Shown: positions 1 through 8,735, numbered from the stretch's first letter. The stretch: 64,000 nucleotides of DNA from Staphylococcus ratti (GCF_020883535.1 NZ_CP086654.1:1178001-1242000); one strand, 5' to 3'. Notes: generated by a model not told the origin, from the sequence alone. Program-made: numbers and translations.

Positions 1-1146
1 TATCCTATCAAAATTCAATTTCATGCCATTGACTCAAGAAAGGATTTATACCAACATATAAAACATCCACTTTTAAAAAGAGCGTTAACATCAGCCGATT
101 CACAGTCTCTTAACTATTTTAAGCAACGTACACTTAATCAAAATCCAGTAGAGCATGCGATGTATCAATTTGCTCCTATAACTTATGGTTTAATAGCTTT
201 AAATGTATGTATATGGTTAGCTATACTGTTGTTCACAGCGCATCGAACAGATTTAGAAATTATTAATTTAGGCGCACTTTCTCACTTCAATTTTGTCCAT
301 GGGGAAATTTATAGATTAATTACCTCTATGTTTTTACACTTGAATTTTGAGCATTTACTTTTTAATATGTTGTCCTTGTTCATTTTTGGAAAACTCGTAG
401 AATCTATAATTGGACATTGGCAAATGTTAGTCGTCTATATTTTTGCCGGCATAATGGGAAACTTATTCTCATTGGCTTTCATTAATACACAGATTTCTTT
501 AGGTGCAAGTGGTGCCATCTTTGGTCTCTTGGGTGCGCTTATTGCAATTATGCTCATCAGTAAGCAATTCACGCAAAAAATGATGTTACAAGTTATCGTC
601 GCAGCTATTATTATGGCTGTCATCTCACTTTTCATGAAAAATGTAAACGTCATTGCCCATCTGTCAGGTTTATTTGCTGGGGGCCTAGCTATTTACATAG
701 GCTACTTTTTTCAAACATATAAAAAAGGATTCAAAATATTGTTAAGTATACTGGCTATATTAGTTATCGGATTATTAGTGCGTATTTTTTTAATTGAAGA
801 TGTAAATATTTACAATAAAATCATTCAAAGTGAAATGAATCATGATAATTTGACTGAAGCAAAACATATGATTGGTGAAACTATGAAAAAAGGTTACGCA
901 GATGATGAAACCTATTATTTATCTGGTTTTGTTATTGCCGCAAAAAATTCAAAAGCAGAAGCAATGGCTGAATGGGAGAGAGGATTACGCTCCTTTCCAA
1001 ATTCTGTACCACTCAACTATCAAATGGCAATTGCAAATCGAGCTTTAGGTGATAACAAAAGTGCCAAAAAATTTGTAAAAAAAGCTTTAGAAGCTGATTC
1101 AAGCATTCAAAATGTTTTAAACTTAAAAAAAGAACTGGATGATTGA
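1..1146 (+). CDS. Rhomboid family intramembrane serine protease (5' end outside window)
   Basis: The reading frame is open from base 1, so the gene starts upstream; the ATG at 160 is internal. The visible 381 residues hold the rhomboid membrane core: an HxxxN motif (HLLFN), the catalytic serine in GASG (codon 508-510) and the catalytic histidine in HLSG (codon 658-660). The region after about base 800 is a soluble TPR-like tail, as in GluP/YqgP-type rhomboids. The family cleaves membrane proteins within or next to their transmembrane segments; the substrate here is unknown. It is followed directly by yqgQ and glcK, the usual order in staphylococci and Bacillus. Confidence 0.9.
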   Translation, partial: YPIKIQFHAIDSRKDLYQHIKHPLLKRALTSADSQSLNYFKQRTLNQNPVEHAMYQFAPITYGLIALNVCIWLAILLFTAHRTDLEIINLGALSHFNFVHGEIYRLITSMFLHLNFEHLLFNMLSLFIFGKLVESIIGHWQMLVVYIFAGIMGNLFSLAFINTQISLGASGAIFGLLGALIAIMLISKQFTQKMMLQVIVAAIIMAVISLFMKNVNVIAHLSGLFAGGLAIYIGYFFQTYKKGFKILLSILAILVIGLLVRIFLIEDVNIYNKIIQSEMNHDNLTEAKHMIGETMKKGYADDETYYLSGFVIAAKNSKAEAMAEWERGLRSFPNSVPLNYQMAIANRALGDNKSAKKFVKKALEADSSIQNVLNLKKELDD

Positions 1147-1147
1147 C

Positions 1148-1351
1148 ATGCAAACAAATCTCAAAACATTTTATGATGTATTACAATTATTAAAACAATT
1201 CGGATTCATTATTTACTTTGATGATGAAGGTGATATGCTAGAAATGGTAGAGCAAGAGATTAGAACGCTTTATAAACATGGACTTATCAATAACGAAACG
1301 TTCATGCAATCAAAATTGTTAATTAATCAAAGAAGGATGAATCGTGGATGA
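1148..1351 (+). CDS. YqgQ family small protein (DUF910)
   Basis: Short acidic protein of about 67 residues resembling the Bacillus YqgQ family by length, by its [12 protein letters not shown] start and by its place between a rhomboid gene and glucokinase. Function is not known. Two starts are possible: ATG 1139, which overlaps the rhomboid stop, or ATG 1148, which has GGATG about 7 bases upstream. I prefer 1148. Its stop overlaps the glcK start by 4 bases, so translation of the two is probably coupled. Confidence 0.75.
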   Translation: MQTNLKTFYDVLQLLKQFGFIIYFDDEGDMLEMVEQEIRTLYKHGLINNETFMQSKLLINQRRMNRG

Positions 1352-2334
1352 AAAAAGATTTAATTTTAGCAGTAGATGTAGGTGGCACAACATGTAAACT
1401 TGGCATTTTTAGTGACCAATTAGTCCGTCTTACAAAATGGTCACTTGAAACAGATATATCAGACCCTACTGGACGTGTACTGCTTAAACAAATATATGAT
1501 GCTTTCGTTAAAAAATGTGATTCTCTTAATTATGATATGAATCGTGTCATTGGAATGGGGATTGGTATTCCCGGGCCAGTTGAATTTGAAACTGGTATAA
1601 TACATGGTGCAGTAAATTTGAACTGGCCCAATAAGGTAAATGTACACGCCATCATGTCAGAATTTGTGAATTTTCCAGTTTTTGTTGATAATGATGCTAA
1701 TATTGCAGCACTTGGAGAAAAACATAACGGCGCTGGTAAACAAGCCAATGATGTTGTTGCAATTACACTTGGCACTGGCCTAGGGGGCGGTATTATTTCA
1801 AATGGAGAAATAGTCCATGGACACAATGGTGCTGGCGCAGAATTAGGACATATTCGTGTTGACCACGACCAAAGATTCCGTTGCAACTGTGGAAAATCTG
1901 GATGCATTGAAACAGTGGCTTCAGCGACAGGTGTGGTTAATTTAGTTAATTTTTATTATCCTAAGTTAACTTTTAAATCTTCCATTCTATCTTTAATTAA
2001 AGAAAACAAAGTCACTGCAAAAGCAGTATTTGATGCAGCCAAAGAAGGCGATCAGTTCTGTATTTTTATTACTGAACGTGTCGCGCAACACATTGCCTAT
2101 TTAGCGAGCATTATCAGTGTAACTACAAATCCGAAATATATTATTTTGGGTGGAGGGATGTCTGAAGCTGGAGACATCTTAATTGAAAATATTAAAACAG
2201 AATATCGCCATCTCACTTTTACGCCAGCACAAGAAAACACTGAAATTGTACGTGCTGAATTAGGTAATGATGCAGGTATTACTGGCGCAGCTGGATTAAT
2301 TAAAACTTATGTAATTCAAAAGGAGCGTATTTAA
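1348..2334 (+). CDS. glcK: Glucokinase, ROK family
   Basis: ATP-dependent glucokinase that makes glucose 6-phosphate from free intracellular glucose. The ROK features are all present: phosphate-binding DVGGT at residues 10-14, the LGTGLGGG motif near residue 140, and the zinc-binding CxCGxxGCxE cluster near residues 179-189. At 328 residues it has the normal length for Gram-positive GlcK. The start overlaps the yqgQ stop (ATGA) and the stop abuts the next gene, so it belongs to one operon with yqgQ, the thiamine-binding-type gene and the MBL-fold gene. Confidence 0.95.
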   Translation: MKKDLILAVDVGGTTCKLGIFSDQLVRLTKWSLETDISDPTGRVLLKQIYDAFVKKCDSLNYDMNRVIGMGIGIPGPVEFETGIIHGAVNLNWPNKVNVHAIMSEFVNFPVFVDNDANIAALGEKHNGAGKQANDVVAITLGTGLGGGIISNGEIVHGHNGAGAELGHIRVDHDQRFRCNCGKSGCIETVASATGVVNLVNFYYPKLTFKSSILSLIKENKVTAKAVFDAAKEGDQFCIFITERVAQHIAYLASIISVTTNPKYIILGGGMSEAGDILIENIKTEYRHLTFTPAQENTEIVRAELGNDAGITGAAGLIKTYVIQKERI

Positions 2335-2646
2335 ATGGCTATTGTTGATGTCGTTGTCATTCCAGTAGGAACAAATGGTCCTAGTGTAAGTCAATATATC
2401 GCAGAAATTCAAGTAGAACTGGAAAAATTCAAACAACAAGGCTTAATTGAGTATCAACTCACACCAATGAACACCCTAATAGAAGGTGAACTTTCAGATT
2501 TACTGACTGTTGTTAAAACGATACACGAACTTCCTTTTAATAAAGGACTAGATCGCGTTTGTACGAATATTCGTATCGATGATCGTCGTGATAAAAAACG
2601 TAAAATGAACGAAAAAATTACATCGGTTCAAAAACATTTATCTTAA
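2335..2646 (+). CDS. MTH1187/YqgV family thiamine-binding protein
   Basis: 103-residue protein of the MTH1187 (DUF77) family. These small ferredoxin-like-fold proteins form tetramers and have been found with bound thiamine-like ligands; their physiological role is not settled. The start (DVVVIPVGTNGPSVS) and the centre (LTPMNTLIEGE) are typical. The ATG follows the glcK stop codon without a gap, and the RBS (AAGGAGCG) lies inside the end of glcK. Family assignment is from sequence recall; a thiamine role in this organism is only inference. Confidence 0.8.
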   Translation: MAIVDVVVIPVGTNGPSVSQYIAEIQVELEKFKQQGLIEYQLTPMNTLIEGELSDLLTVVKTIHELPFNKGLDRVCTNIRIDDRRDKKRKMNEKITSVQKHLS

Positions 2647-2661
2647 AAAGGGGCTATTTGT

Positions 2662-3285
2662 ATGGAAATCTCTCATTTAGCATTAGGTTTTGTCAGTACG
2701 AATACGTATTTCATTTCTAATGACGAGGCTTTACTTCTCATTGACCCGGCTGGAGAGTCGCATAAAATATTAAATAAGATTAGCGATATAAATAAACCGG
2801 TTAAAGCAATCTTATTAACGCATGCTCATTTTGATCATTTTGCGGCATTAGATGATGTATTAAAAGTGCACAATGTTCCTGTATATATGCATAAAAATGA
2901 AAACGATTTTCTCAAAGAACCTGAAAAAAACGGTTCTTTAAAATTTAAAGAACTTGGTCTTCCTATCATTACAAGTGATGCATCTCCACAGTTTATTGAT
3001 GAAGGTAAAATTTCGTTACATGGCTTTGATATCGATGTACTATTTACACCAGGCCATTCACCAGGAAGCTTATCTTACGTATTTGATGATTTTGCGATAG
3101 TTGGTGATACACTATTCAATAACGGTATCGGACGTACCGACTTGTATGAAGGCGACTATGAAACGTTAGTAGATTCAATTAAAGATAAACTTTTTGAATT
3201 AAACGACACTATGCCAATTTATCCTGGACATGGGCCAAGTACAACAATTGAAAATGAATATTTAAATCCGTTTCTCAATGGTTAA
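2662..3285 (+). CDS. MBL-fold metallo-hydrolase, glyoxalase II-like (YqgX type)
   Basis: 207-residue metallo-beta-lactamase-fold hydrolase. The metal-binding motif HAHFDH is at residues 54-59, followed by further metal-ligand motifs in GHSPGS and GHGPS. The size and the order of motifs fit the short glyoxalase II-like YqgX proteins, which hydrolyse thioesters; the true substrate is not shown. It is preceded by a good RBS (AAAAGGGG) 15 bases after the previous gene and ends just before the hairpin at 3305-3342, which can act as the operon terminator. Confidence 0.88.
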   Translation: MEISHLALGFVSTNTYFISNDEALLLIDPAGESHKILNKISDINKPVKAILLTHAHFDHFAALDDVLKVHNVPVYMHKNENDFLKEPEKNGSLKFKELGLPIITSDASPQFIDEGKISLHGFDIDVLFTPGHSPGSLSYVFDDFAIVGDTLFNNGIGRTDLYEGDYETLVDSIKDKLFELNDTMPIYPGHGPSTTIENEYLNPFLNG

Positions 3286-3304
3286 AAAGAATAAAGTAAT
3301 CACG

Positions 3305-3342
3305 TCACCTCTTACGAGTATATAAGTAAGAGGTGATTTTTT
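3305..3342 (+). terminator. Terminator-like hairpin containing the comGA ribosome binding site
   Basis: Arms at 3305-3315 and 3326-3336 are perfectly complementary (11 bp, 10-base loop) and are followed at once by six T, ending at the base before the comGA ATG. The AAGAGGTGA that serves as the comGA Shine-Dalgarno sequence lies in the right arm. The same structure can therefore end transcription coming from the upstream operon and hide the comGA start. Confidence 0.8.
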
Positions 3343-4317
3343 ATGCAATTACTGTTAGATCATGTAATACAATATGCAATTAATCATGAAGCTTCAGATA
3401 TCCACTTCATCCCCAATCAATCTCAAGTAGACGTAAAGCTAAGAGTGAAAGATACATTAAAATACTTTGACACACTCAATCTAGATACGTATCAAAAAAT
3501 CTTAACACTTTTAAAATTCAAAGCAGGATTAGATGTTTCTTCTAGGCATAAAGCGCAAAGCGGAAGATACATTTATGAATTTGAAAATTTATTTTATTTA
3601 AGGATTTCAACTTTACCTTTAAATTTAGGAACTGAAAGTTGCGTTATTAGAATAACCCCTCAATTATTTCAAACAGATAAAATACAAACATCAAACGATA
3701 TCCGAAATATTATGGAGAAAAAACAAGGTTTAATATTATTTAGCGGTCCTACAGGAGCTGGAAAAAGCACACTAATGTATCAGATGGTCGTTTATGCCAA
3801 AGAAAAACTGAACCTAAACATTATTACGATTGAAGATCCGGTAGAACAGCTCGTAAATGGTGTCACCCAAATTTCAGTAAACGAAAAAGCAGACATTACC
3901 TATGGTTCTTCTTTAAAAGCAATATTACGCTGTGATCCAGATGTTATCTTAATCGGAGAAATCAGAGACGGATTGATTGCCAAAGATGTGATACAAGCCA
4001 GTTTAAGTGGGCATCTTGTATTGTCTACAATACACGCAAATGATTGTCAAGGCGTGCTCTTACGTCTCATAGAAATGGGCATTACTCAGCAAGACTTAAC
4101 TCAAGCTTTAAATTTAATTGTCAATCAGCGTTTAATTACAACAAATACAGATGAGCGTCGTTTAGTTTATGAAACGATGACTAAAGATGATATTGGCTAT
4201 TTTTTAAACCATGACTTTGCCTTGCCTAAAACTTTTAAAAGTTTAAATGATAAACTTTATGAATTGCAAAAAGAAGGGGAGATTGATGAACATACGCTAC
4301 GAAAATATCAAAAATAA
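3343..4317 (+). CDS. comGA: Competence pseudopilus assembly ATPase ComGA
   Basis: Hexameric secretion ATPase of the type II secretion/type IV pilus family that powers assembly of the DNA-uptake pseudopilus at the membrane. Walker A (GPTGAGKS) is at residues 135-142, the Asp box IEDPVEQ near 163, and the GEIRD Walker B at 205-209. Its 324 residues match staphylococcal ComGA. It is the first gene of comG. The ATG follows a T6 tract, and the only good SD is inside the preceding hairpin stem. The gene itself looks intact, unlike comGD. Confidence 0.95.
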   Translation: MQLLLDHVIQYAINHEASDIHFIPNQSQVDVKLRVKDTLKYFDTLNLDTYQKILTLLKFKAGLDVSSRHKAQSGRYIYEFENLFYLRISTLPLNLGTESCVIRITPQLFQTDKIQTSNDIRNIMEKKQGLILFSGPTGAGKSTLMYQMVVYAKEKLNLNIITIEDPVEQLVNGVTQISVNEKADITYGSSLKAILRCDPDVILIGEIRDGLIAKDVIQASLSGHLVLSTIHANDCQGVLLRLIEMGITQQDLTQALNLIVNQRLITTNTDERRLVYETMTKDDIGYFLNHDFALPKTFKSLNDKLYELQKEGEIDEHTLRKYQK

Positions 4318-5353
4318 ATATATAATATACCAAGTTAAAAAACACCATCTTATTATTATGATACGCCTACATGCGCTACTTTCTCATGGTTTCACACTAA
4401 TAGAAGCGCTAGCATTTTTATTTGAACAATTAAATATCAAAGATAAAAATTATAAAGCACGTTTTTATAACTTACTTAATCAAGGTAGTACTTGCTTTGA
4501 ACTTTTTAAATATTTAGTGTTTCCAAACACTGTATTAATGCAAATTTACTTTGCAGAACAATACGGTGCATTGCCAAACACATTAAAAAAGTGCCATGCG
4601 TATTATAGTCAAAATGTAAAATTGACAACTCAATTTTACAAAAGCATACAATATCCTATTATATTACTGATTATTTTTTTATTTTTAATAATGATTTTAA
4701 ACCACACTGTCATGCCAGAATTTCGTAGTATGTACAGTACAATGGACTTAGAAGAAAGCACTTTGCAAAATATTTTAAGTGTTTTTATCGCTTATTTCCC
4801 TATACTATTCATACTCATGCTTGCTTTAACAATACTTTCATTTTATATTTTCAAATTTTGGTTACAAAAGCAAACGATGCCTCGTCAAATACTATTTCTG
4901 TCCAATATACCAATCTTCAGTAAGTACTATCGTCTTTTTACAACCTATCAAATCGCAAATCAATTTGCCTTATTTTTTAAAAATGGTATTTCACTTAATG
5001 ATATTGTCCATATTTATACACATCAAGAGGAAAGTCGATTCCTACAATATCTGGGTGTAACTTTGCGCAACTCTTTACACAAAGGTATGAATTTTGCTGA
5101 AATCATGCGCCAATTTCAATGTTTTGAGCGCCACTTTATAGCTTATATCGAGCAGGGAGAAAAGAGAGATAAACTTGATATAGAACTCATCATATATGCT
5201 GAATTTCTACTAGATCACATTGAACAGTTCATAAAAAAACACATTAGTTATATACAACCAATCATGTTTGCTTTAATAGGATTGCTTATACTCTCTGTCT
5301 ATTTGGTAATGATGCTTCCGATTTTCGAGATGATGCAAACCATTCAAAACTAG
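4286..5353 (+). CDS. comGB: Competence inner-membrane platform protein ComGB
   Basis: Type II secretion F-family membrane platform protein that couples the ATPase to pseudopilus growth. I place the start at ATG 4286: GAAGGGGA lies just upstream and the 355-residue product matches the family length. An upstream in-frame ATG at 4247 lies deep inside comGA and lacks a good RBS. The gene overlaps comGA by 32 bases. Three strongly hydrophobic segments are visible (residues about 120-145, 165-195 and 325-350), with two repeated F-domains around them. Confidence 0.92.
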   Translation: MNIRYENIKNKYIIYQVKKHHLIIMIRLHALLSHGFTLIEALAFLFEQLNIKDKNYKARFYNLLNQGSTCFELFKYLVFPNTVLMQIYFAEQYGALPNTLKKCHAYYSQNVKLTTQFYKSIQYPIILLIIFLFLIMILNHTVMPEFRSMYSTMDLEESTLQNILSVFIAYFPILFILMLALTILSFYIFKFWLQKQTMPRQILFLSNIPIFSKYYRLFTTYQIANQFALFFKNGISLNDIVHIYTHQEESRFLQYLGVTLRNSLHKGMNFAEIMRQFQCFERHFIAYIEQGEKRDKLDIELIIYAEFLLDHIEQFIKKHISYIQPIMFALIGLLILSVYLVMMLPIFEMMQTIQN

Positions 5354-5365
5354 GGGGAACAACAA

Positions 5366-5686
5366 TTGAAAAACATTCTAAACTTATTTAAAAACAATAA
5401 AGGCTTCACATTAATAGAAATGTTACTCGTATTATTGATTATTAGTGTATTATTAATACTCATTATTCCAAATATAGCTAAGCAGTCGGATCATATTCAA
5501 AAAACAGGCTGTTCAGCACAATTAAAATTAGTTGATAGTCAAGTTGAAGCATATACACTCAAATTCAATCGTAAACCAACAACGATTGATGACTTAGTTC
5601 AAGAGGGTTATATCAAAGAACATCAAAAGAAGTGTAAAAGTGGAGAGACCATTACTTTACGTGGTGGCGAAGCTGTTGTCTCATAA
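5366..5686 (+). CDS. comGC: Major pseudopilin ComGC
   Basis: Type IV pilin-like major subunit of the competence pseudopilus. A short basic leader ends in the prepilin peptidase motif KGFTLIE (cleavage after Gly13, Glu18 at the +5 position), followed by a long hydrophobic helix to about residue 36. Two cysteines in the mature part (CSAQ and KKCKSG) may form a disulfide, as in Bacillus ComGC. The start is TTG, with a strong RBS (AGGGGGAAC) 7 bases before it. Length (106 residues) is normal. Confidence 0.93.
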   Translation: MKNILNLFKNNKGFTLIEMLLVLLIISVLLILIIPNIAKQSDHIQKTGCSAQLKLVDSQVEAYTLKFNRKPTTIDDLVQEGYIKEHQKKCKSGETITLRGGEAVVS

Positions 5687-6105
5687 AAGTGGATTCACAC
5701 TAGTAGAATTATTACTCGTTTTAACTATCGTTGCTTTAACTATTTTTTTGACTGTTTCATATCACAAACGACTGATACAACCTATGGACTTAGAAACACA
5801 AACTACTTTATTAACAAGTAAAATAGATTATTATCAATCTTTAGCTATAAAAAAAAAAACCTGTATTATTAGTGTTTAGGCCTTTTCACAATGATATTAA
5901 AATAGTGATTGGCAATCAAAAACCATTTTTCGACTCCTTAAAACCACTTGTTTTGCTTAACGCCTCTAATTTAGACTATTTACATTTTAATGCTGACGGA
6001 AACATCACAAAATTTGGGACACTTTATTTTTCATATCATGATCAAAAGTTTGCACTTATTTTTCATATTGAACAAGGGAGGTACCGAATATCTTTAGAAA
6101 ATTAA
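5640..6105 (+). pseudogene. comGD: Minor pseudopilin ComGD, frameshifted in an A11 tract
   Basis: The first part encodes a pilin-like N-terminus (KSGFTLVELL plus hydrophobic helix) and stops at 5879. A second frame, running from the same region to 6105, encodes the expected C-terminal part. The two meet at a run of eleven A (5849-5859); removing one A joins them into one protein of normal ComGD length (about 145-155 residues). The start is uncertain: GTG 5640, 5661 or 5664, all inside the end of comGC, with GGAGAG at 5642-5647. It could be a true mutation, a sequencing error in the homopolymer, or a gene read through by polymerase slippage. Confidence 0.8.
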
Positions 6106-6374
6106 AATCAGGTTATATTTATTTGGAATCTTTATTTAGCATGATGATACTCTCTCTACTCTGTTTTTTACTTGTTCCAATGATACACCAACTTGAAGTA
6201 ACTTATAATGACACGACTCAAAAATTAATGCTGAAGCGAACTTTTTACAATATTATAAAAAGCAACATCCCAACAGAAAGGCAAACAATTTCAAAATATG
6301 AAATTTCAAATCATAAAGATCAAATATGTATTCAAGATATACAGAGTGATCAAAAATATTGTCATTCAAAATAA
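6090..6374 (+). CDS. comGE: Minor pseudopilin ComGE, no canonical start codon
   Basis: The frame holds a prepilin-like region, SGYIYLESL followed by a hydrophobic segment, as in ComGE. A strong SD (AAGGGAGG, 6074-6081) lies 8 bases before an ATC codon at 6090, which would give a normal 7-residue leader before the cleavage-site glycine. No ATG, GTG or TTG is in frame between the upstream stop at 6069 and TTG 6123, and TTG 6123 would remove the cleavage site. The gene either uses ATC, which is rare and weak, or has lost its start. It overlaps the end of comGD and the start of comGF. Confidence 0.65.
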   Translation: MFRKLKSGYIYLESLFSMMILSLLCFLLVPMIHQLEVTYNDTTQKLMLKRTFYNIIKSNIPTERQTISKYEISNHKDQICIQDIQSDQKYCHSK

Positions 6375-6783
6375 TGGTTTTACCCTTATTGAATCTTTAA
6401 TTGGATTGATGATACAAACGATAATCATTTCTCTAATACCTATTTTAATTATCGTAGCATTACAATTTAAAACATTAATATTATATGATCGTACTTATAT
6501 ATTAGAAATGATGGTTAAAGAAATCAGCCAAACAAAGAGCGCCTCAAGCATTTCAAAAACAACGGTGCATCCTAAAAAAATCACTATACCTACTAAAAAT
6601 GAAACTATTACTTATACTTTTGATAACCAAAAAATCGTTAAGTCTGTGAACGGAAAAGGAAATATTACTGTCTTCAACCAAGTACATCAGTTACGTTTTC
6701 GTAAAGGTTTTGAACATCACATCATATTGGAAATTAAATATCTAGAAGGAAAGGTGCTACGTTCGCATGAAATTATCTTCTAA
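6346..6783 (+). CDS. comGF: Minor pseudopilin ComGF
   Basis: Pseudopilin-like protein with the prepilin motif NNGFTLIESL followed by a hydrophobic helix, in the comGF position. The frame is open from ATG 6298, but that would give a leader of nearly 30 residues. GTG 6346 gives a more usual leader of about 11 residues, though neither start has a strong SD. Either way the gene overlaps comGE (stop at 6374) and is probably translationally coupled to it. The product (about 145 to 161 residues) is close to the 165 expected in staphylococci. Confidence 0.82.
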   Translation: MIKNIVIQNNGFTLIESLIGLMIQTIIISLIPILIIVALQFKTLILYDRTYILEMMVKEISQTKSASSISKTTVHPKKITIPTKNETITYTFDNQKIVKSVNGKGNITVFNQVHQLRFRKGFEHHIILEIKYLEGKVLRSHEIIF

Positions 6784-6955
6784 AAATGGTTTTACCCTTC
6801 CTCTTGTTTTTACCATTTTCAGCTTATATCTCATATTTACCTCTTTTTATTTAGTGATATATAGTCTAAAATTAAAGACATTAGATGCATTAGACGATTA
6901 TTATGAAACAGCCATCACAAAAGTAATGGAAAGTCGGAGGGATATTATTGAATAA
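6767..6955 (+). CDS. Small pseudopilin-like protein, ComGG position
   Basis: 62-residue protein that starts with a pilin-like leader (SSKNGFTLPLVFT) and one hydrophobic helix, then a short charged tail. It overlaps comGF by 17 bases and aroK by 8 bases. By position it corresponds to comGG, but it is much shorter than Bacillus ComGG and the +5 glutamate of the prepilin motif is not conserved (GFTLP), so I leave the symbol blank. Start ATG 6767, with GAAGGAAAGG upstream. Confidence 0.7.
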   Translation: MKLSSKNGFTLPLVFTIFSLYLIFTSFYLVIYSLKLKTLDALDDYYETAITKVMESRRDIIE

Positions 6956-7457
6956 ACGTTTTAAACCTATTGTCTTAGTTGGTTTTATGGGAAGTGGAAA
7001 AACAACGATGGGAAAATTACTTGCCCAAGCGTATAATATTCCTTTTGTTGATATTGATTCCAAAATCGTAGAAAGCGTACAATTATCCATCCCTCAAATA
7101 TTTGAAACTGTTGGCGAAAATGGATTTCGGAATTATGAATACGAACAATTACAAGCACAATTATGTAAAGCGCAAGTTATAGCTACTGGTGGGGGAATTA
7201 TCGAACATTCTAAAAGTTTTAATTTATTAAAACAAACAAACGCCTCCATTATTTGGCTAGATGCACCGATAGCTGTTTTATACCATCGCATTCAACATGA
7301 TGACAATCGTCCAAACGCACACGCTAAGTCTTTTTCAAATTTAAAAAGCTTGTATTTAAGTCGCGTTTCAAGATATAATGAAATCGCATTCATTAAGGTG
7401 GATACTGACAAGCCTTCAAGTGAAATTCTTAATGAAATTAAACAAGCACTAAACTAA
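6948..7457 (+). CDS. aroK: Shikimate kinase
   Basis: Phosphorylates shikimate with ATP in chorismate (aromatic amino acid) synthesis. The P-loop GFMGSGKTT is at residues 12-20, followed by the VDIDS shikimate-binding segment and the conserved ATGGGII motif. It is 169 residues, the normal size. The start is TTG 6948, supported by TCGGAGG at 6934-6940. It overlaps the end of the comG operon by 8 bases, so comG transcripts may run into it; a housekeeping enzyme presumably also has its own promoter. Confidence 0.93.
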   Translation: MNKRFKPIVLVGFMGSGKTTMGKLLAQAYNIPFVDIDSKIVESVQLSIPQIFETVGENGFRNYEYEQLQAQLCKAQVIATGGGIIEHSKSFNLLKQTNASIIWLDAPIAVLYHRIQHDDNRPNAHAKSFSNLKSLYLSRVSRYNEIAFIKVDTDKPSSEILNEIKQALN

Positions 7458-7458
7458 C

Positions 7459-7577
7459 TGCGAATGATCAATATTAGAGAGAATGGTTAAACCCATCGCC
7501 GAAGGAGCAAGTAATGACGCATTGCGAATCTCTCAGGCAAAAGGATAATATTGTGACGCATTCCTGAAGGTATCGCA
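7459..7577 (+). promoter_or_regulatory. Glycine riboswitch, single full aptamer plus ghost-aptamer pairing
   Basis: Conserved glycine aptamer parts are present: the P1 stem AATATTA (7470-7476) with TAATATT (7546-7552), GAGAG, CCGAAGGAGCAA (7499-7510) and TCTCAGGCAAAAGG (7531-7544). Outside it, TGCGA (7459-7463) can pair with TCGCA (7573-7577). That is what a singlet riboswitch with a residual ghost aptamer would show, rather than a second full aptamer. A terminator follows directly, then gcvT. Expected action: glycine binding lets transcription enter the glycine cleavage genes. Confidence 0.9.
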
Positions 7578-7608
7578 ACAGGGGAGTATGTATACTTCCC
7601 TGTTTTTT
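7578..7608 (+). terminator. Riboswitch expression-platform terminator
   Basis: Stem ACAGGGGAGTAT with its complement ending in TTCCCTGT (one G-U pair), followed by T6. It lies directly after the glycine aptamer and before gcvT, so it is the regulated terminator. Confidence 0.85.
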
Positions 7609-7634
7609 CATTATTAAGAGGAGGGTGTATTACA

Positions 7635-8723
7635 GTGGAAAATTTAAAACAAACGCCATTATATCAACATTACGTTGATGCTGGTGCGAAAATTGTAGAA
7701 TTTGGTGGTTGGGCAATGCCTGTCCAATTTTCAAGCATTAAAGAAGAACATAATGCTGTTCGTTCTAAAGCAGGTTTGTTTGATGTAAGTCATATGGGTG
7801 AAATCCTAGTTGAAGGGGCACAAGCAGACGAGCTAGTTCAGTATGTCCTTACTAACGATACAAGTTTGCTTACTACAGAAAACGCGCATTATACAACTTT
7901 ATGTAATGAAAAAGGTGGCGTTATCGACGATTTAGTAGCTTATAAATTAGAGGATAAAAAATATTTACTCGTTGTGAACGCCGCAAATACAGAAAAAGAC
8001 TTTAATTGGATCCAAACGCATGCGAAACAATTTGATGTTAACGTTGAGAATGTTTCCGAGCAATACGGACAACTTGCAATACAAGGACCAAACGCGCGTG
8101 AAATTGTTCAAAAGCACGTTACTGAAGATATAAGCCAAATGAAAATGTTTGAATTCAAACAAAATATTGAATTATTTGGCAAAACTGTTATCCTTTCACA
8201 ATCTGGCTATACCGGCGAAGATGGCTTTGAAATATATTGTCGCGCCGAAGATACACCAGCAATTTGGGAAGCGCTATTAAAAGAAAATGTTACGCCATGC
8301 GGTCTAGGTGCACGTGATACATTACGTCTAGAAGCCGGATTACCTTTACATGGCCAAGATTTATCAGAAGACATTACGCCATACGAAGGCGGTATCGCCT
8401 TTGCGGTTAAACTATTAATCGAGGCAGATTTCATTGGCAAAGCTGTTCTAAAAGATCAAAAAGAAAATGGTGCTCCACGTCGTACAGTAGGACTTAAAGT
8501 GACTGGTAAAGGTATTCCGCGTACAGGTTATACAATTTTAAATGCGGATGGCAAAGAAATCGGTGTCGTGACTTCAGGTACACAATCACCTTCCTCTGGA
8601 CATTCAATAGGCTTAGGTATTATCGAACGTACTGAATTCGAGATGGGTAAAGAACTCATTATCCAAGTACGTAAGCGTCAAGTCCCAGCACAAATTGTTA
8701 AGAAAAATCAAATTGAAAAGTAA
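7635..8723 (+). CDS. gcvT: Glycine cleavage system T protein (aminomethyltransferase)
   Basis: Transfers the aminomethyl carbon from lipoylated H protein to tetrahydrofolate, releasing ammonia. The N-terminal GGWAMPVQF and DVSHMGE motifs and the folate-domain segment [15 protein letters not shown] are all present; 362 residues is the normal length. The start is GTG 7635 with AGGAGGGTG upstream. First gene of the gcvT-gcvPA-gcvPB operon, controlled by the riboswitch just upstream. The lipoylated H protein itself is not in this window. Confidence 0.95.
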   Translation: MENLKQTPLYQHYVDAGAKIVEFGGWAMPVQFSSIKEEHNAVRSKAGLFDVSHMGEILVEGAQADELVQYVLTNDTSLLTTENAHYTTLCNEKGGVIDDLVAYKLEDKKYLLVVNAANTEKDFNWIQTHAKQFDVNVENVSEQYGQLAIQGPNAREIVQKHVTEDISQMKMFEFKQNIELFGKTVILSQSGYTGEDGFEIYCRAEDTPAIWEALLKENVTPCGLGARDTLRLEAGLPLHGQDLSEDITPYEGGIAFAVKLLIEADFIGKAVLKDQKENGAPRRTVGLKVTGKGIPRTGYTILNADGKEIGVVTSGTQSPSSGHSIGLGIIERTEFEMGKELIIQVRKRQVPAQIVKKNQIEK

Positions 8724-8735
8724 GGAGTGGAGACA

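Noticed and set aside
1530..1907. 125-codon minus-strand frame opposite glcK
   Set aside because: Lies wholly inside a well-supported glucokinase gene; composition and lack of RBS indicate a shadow.
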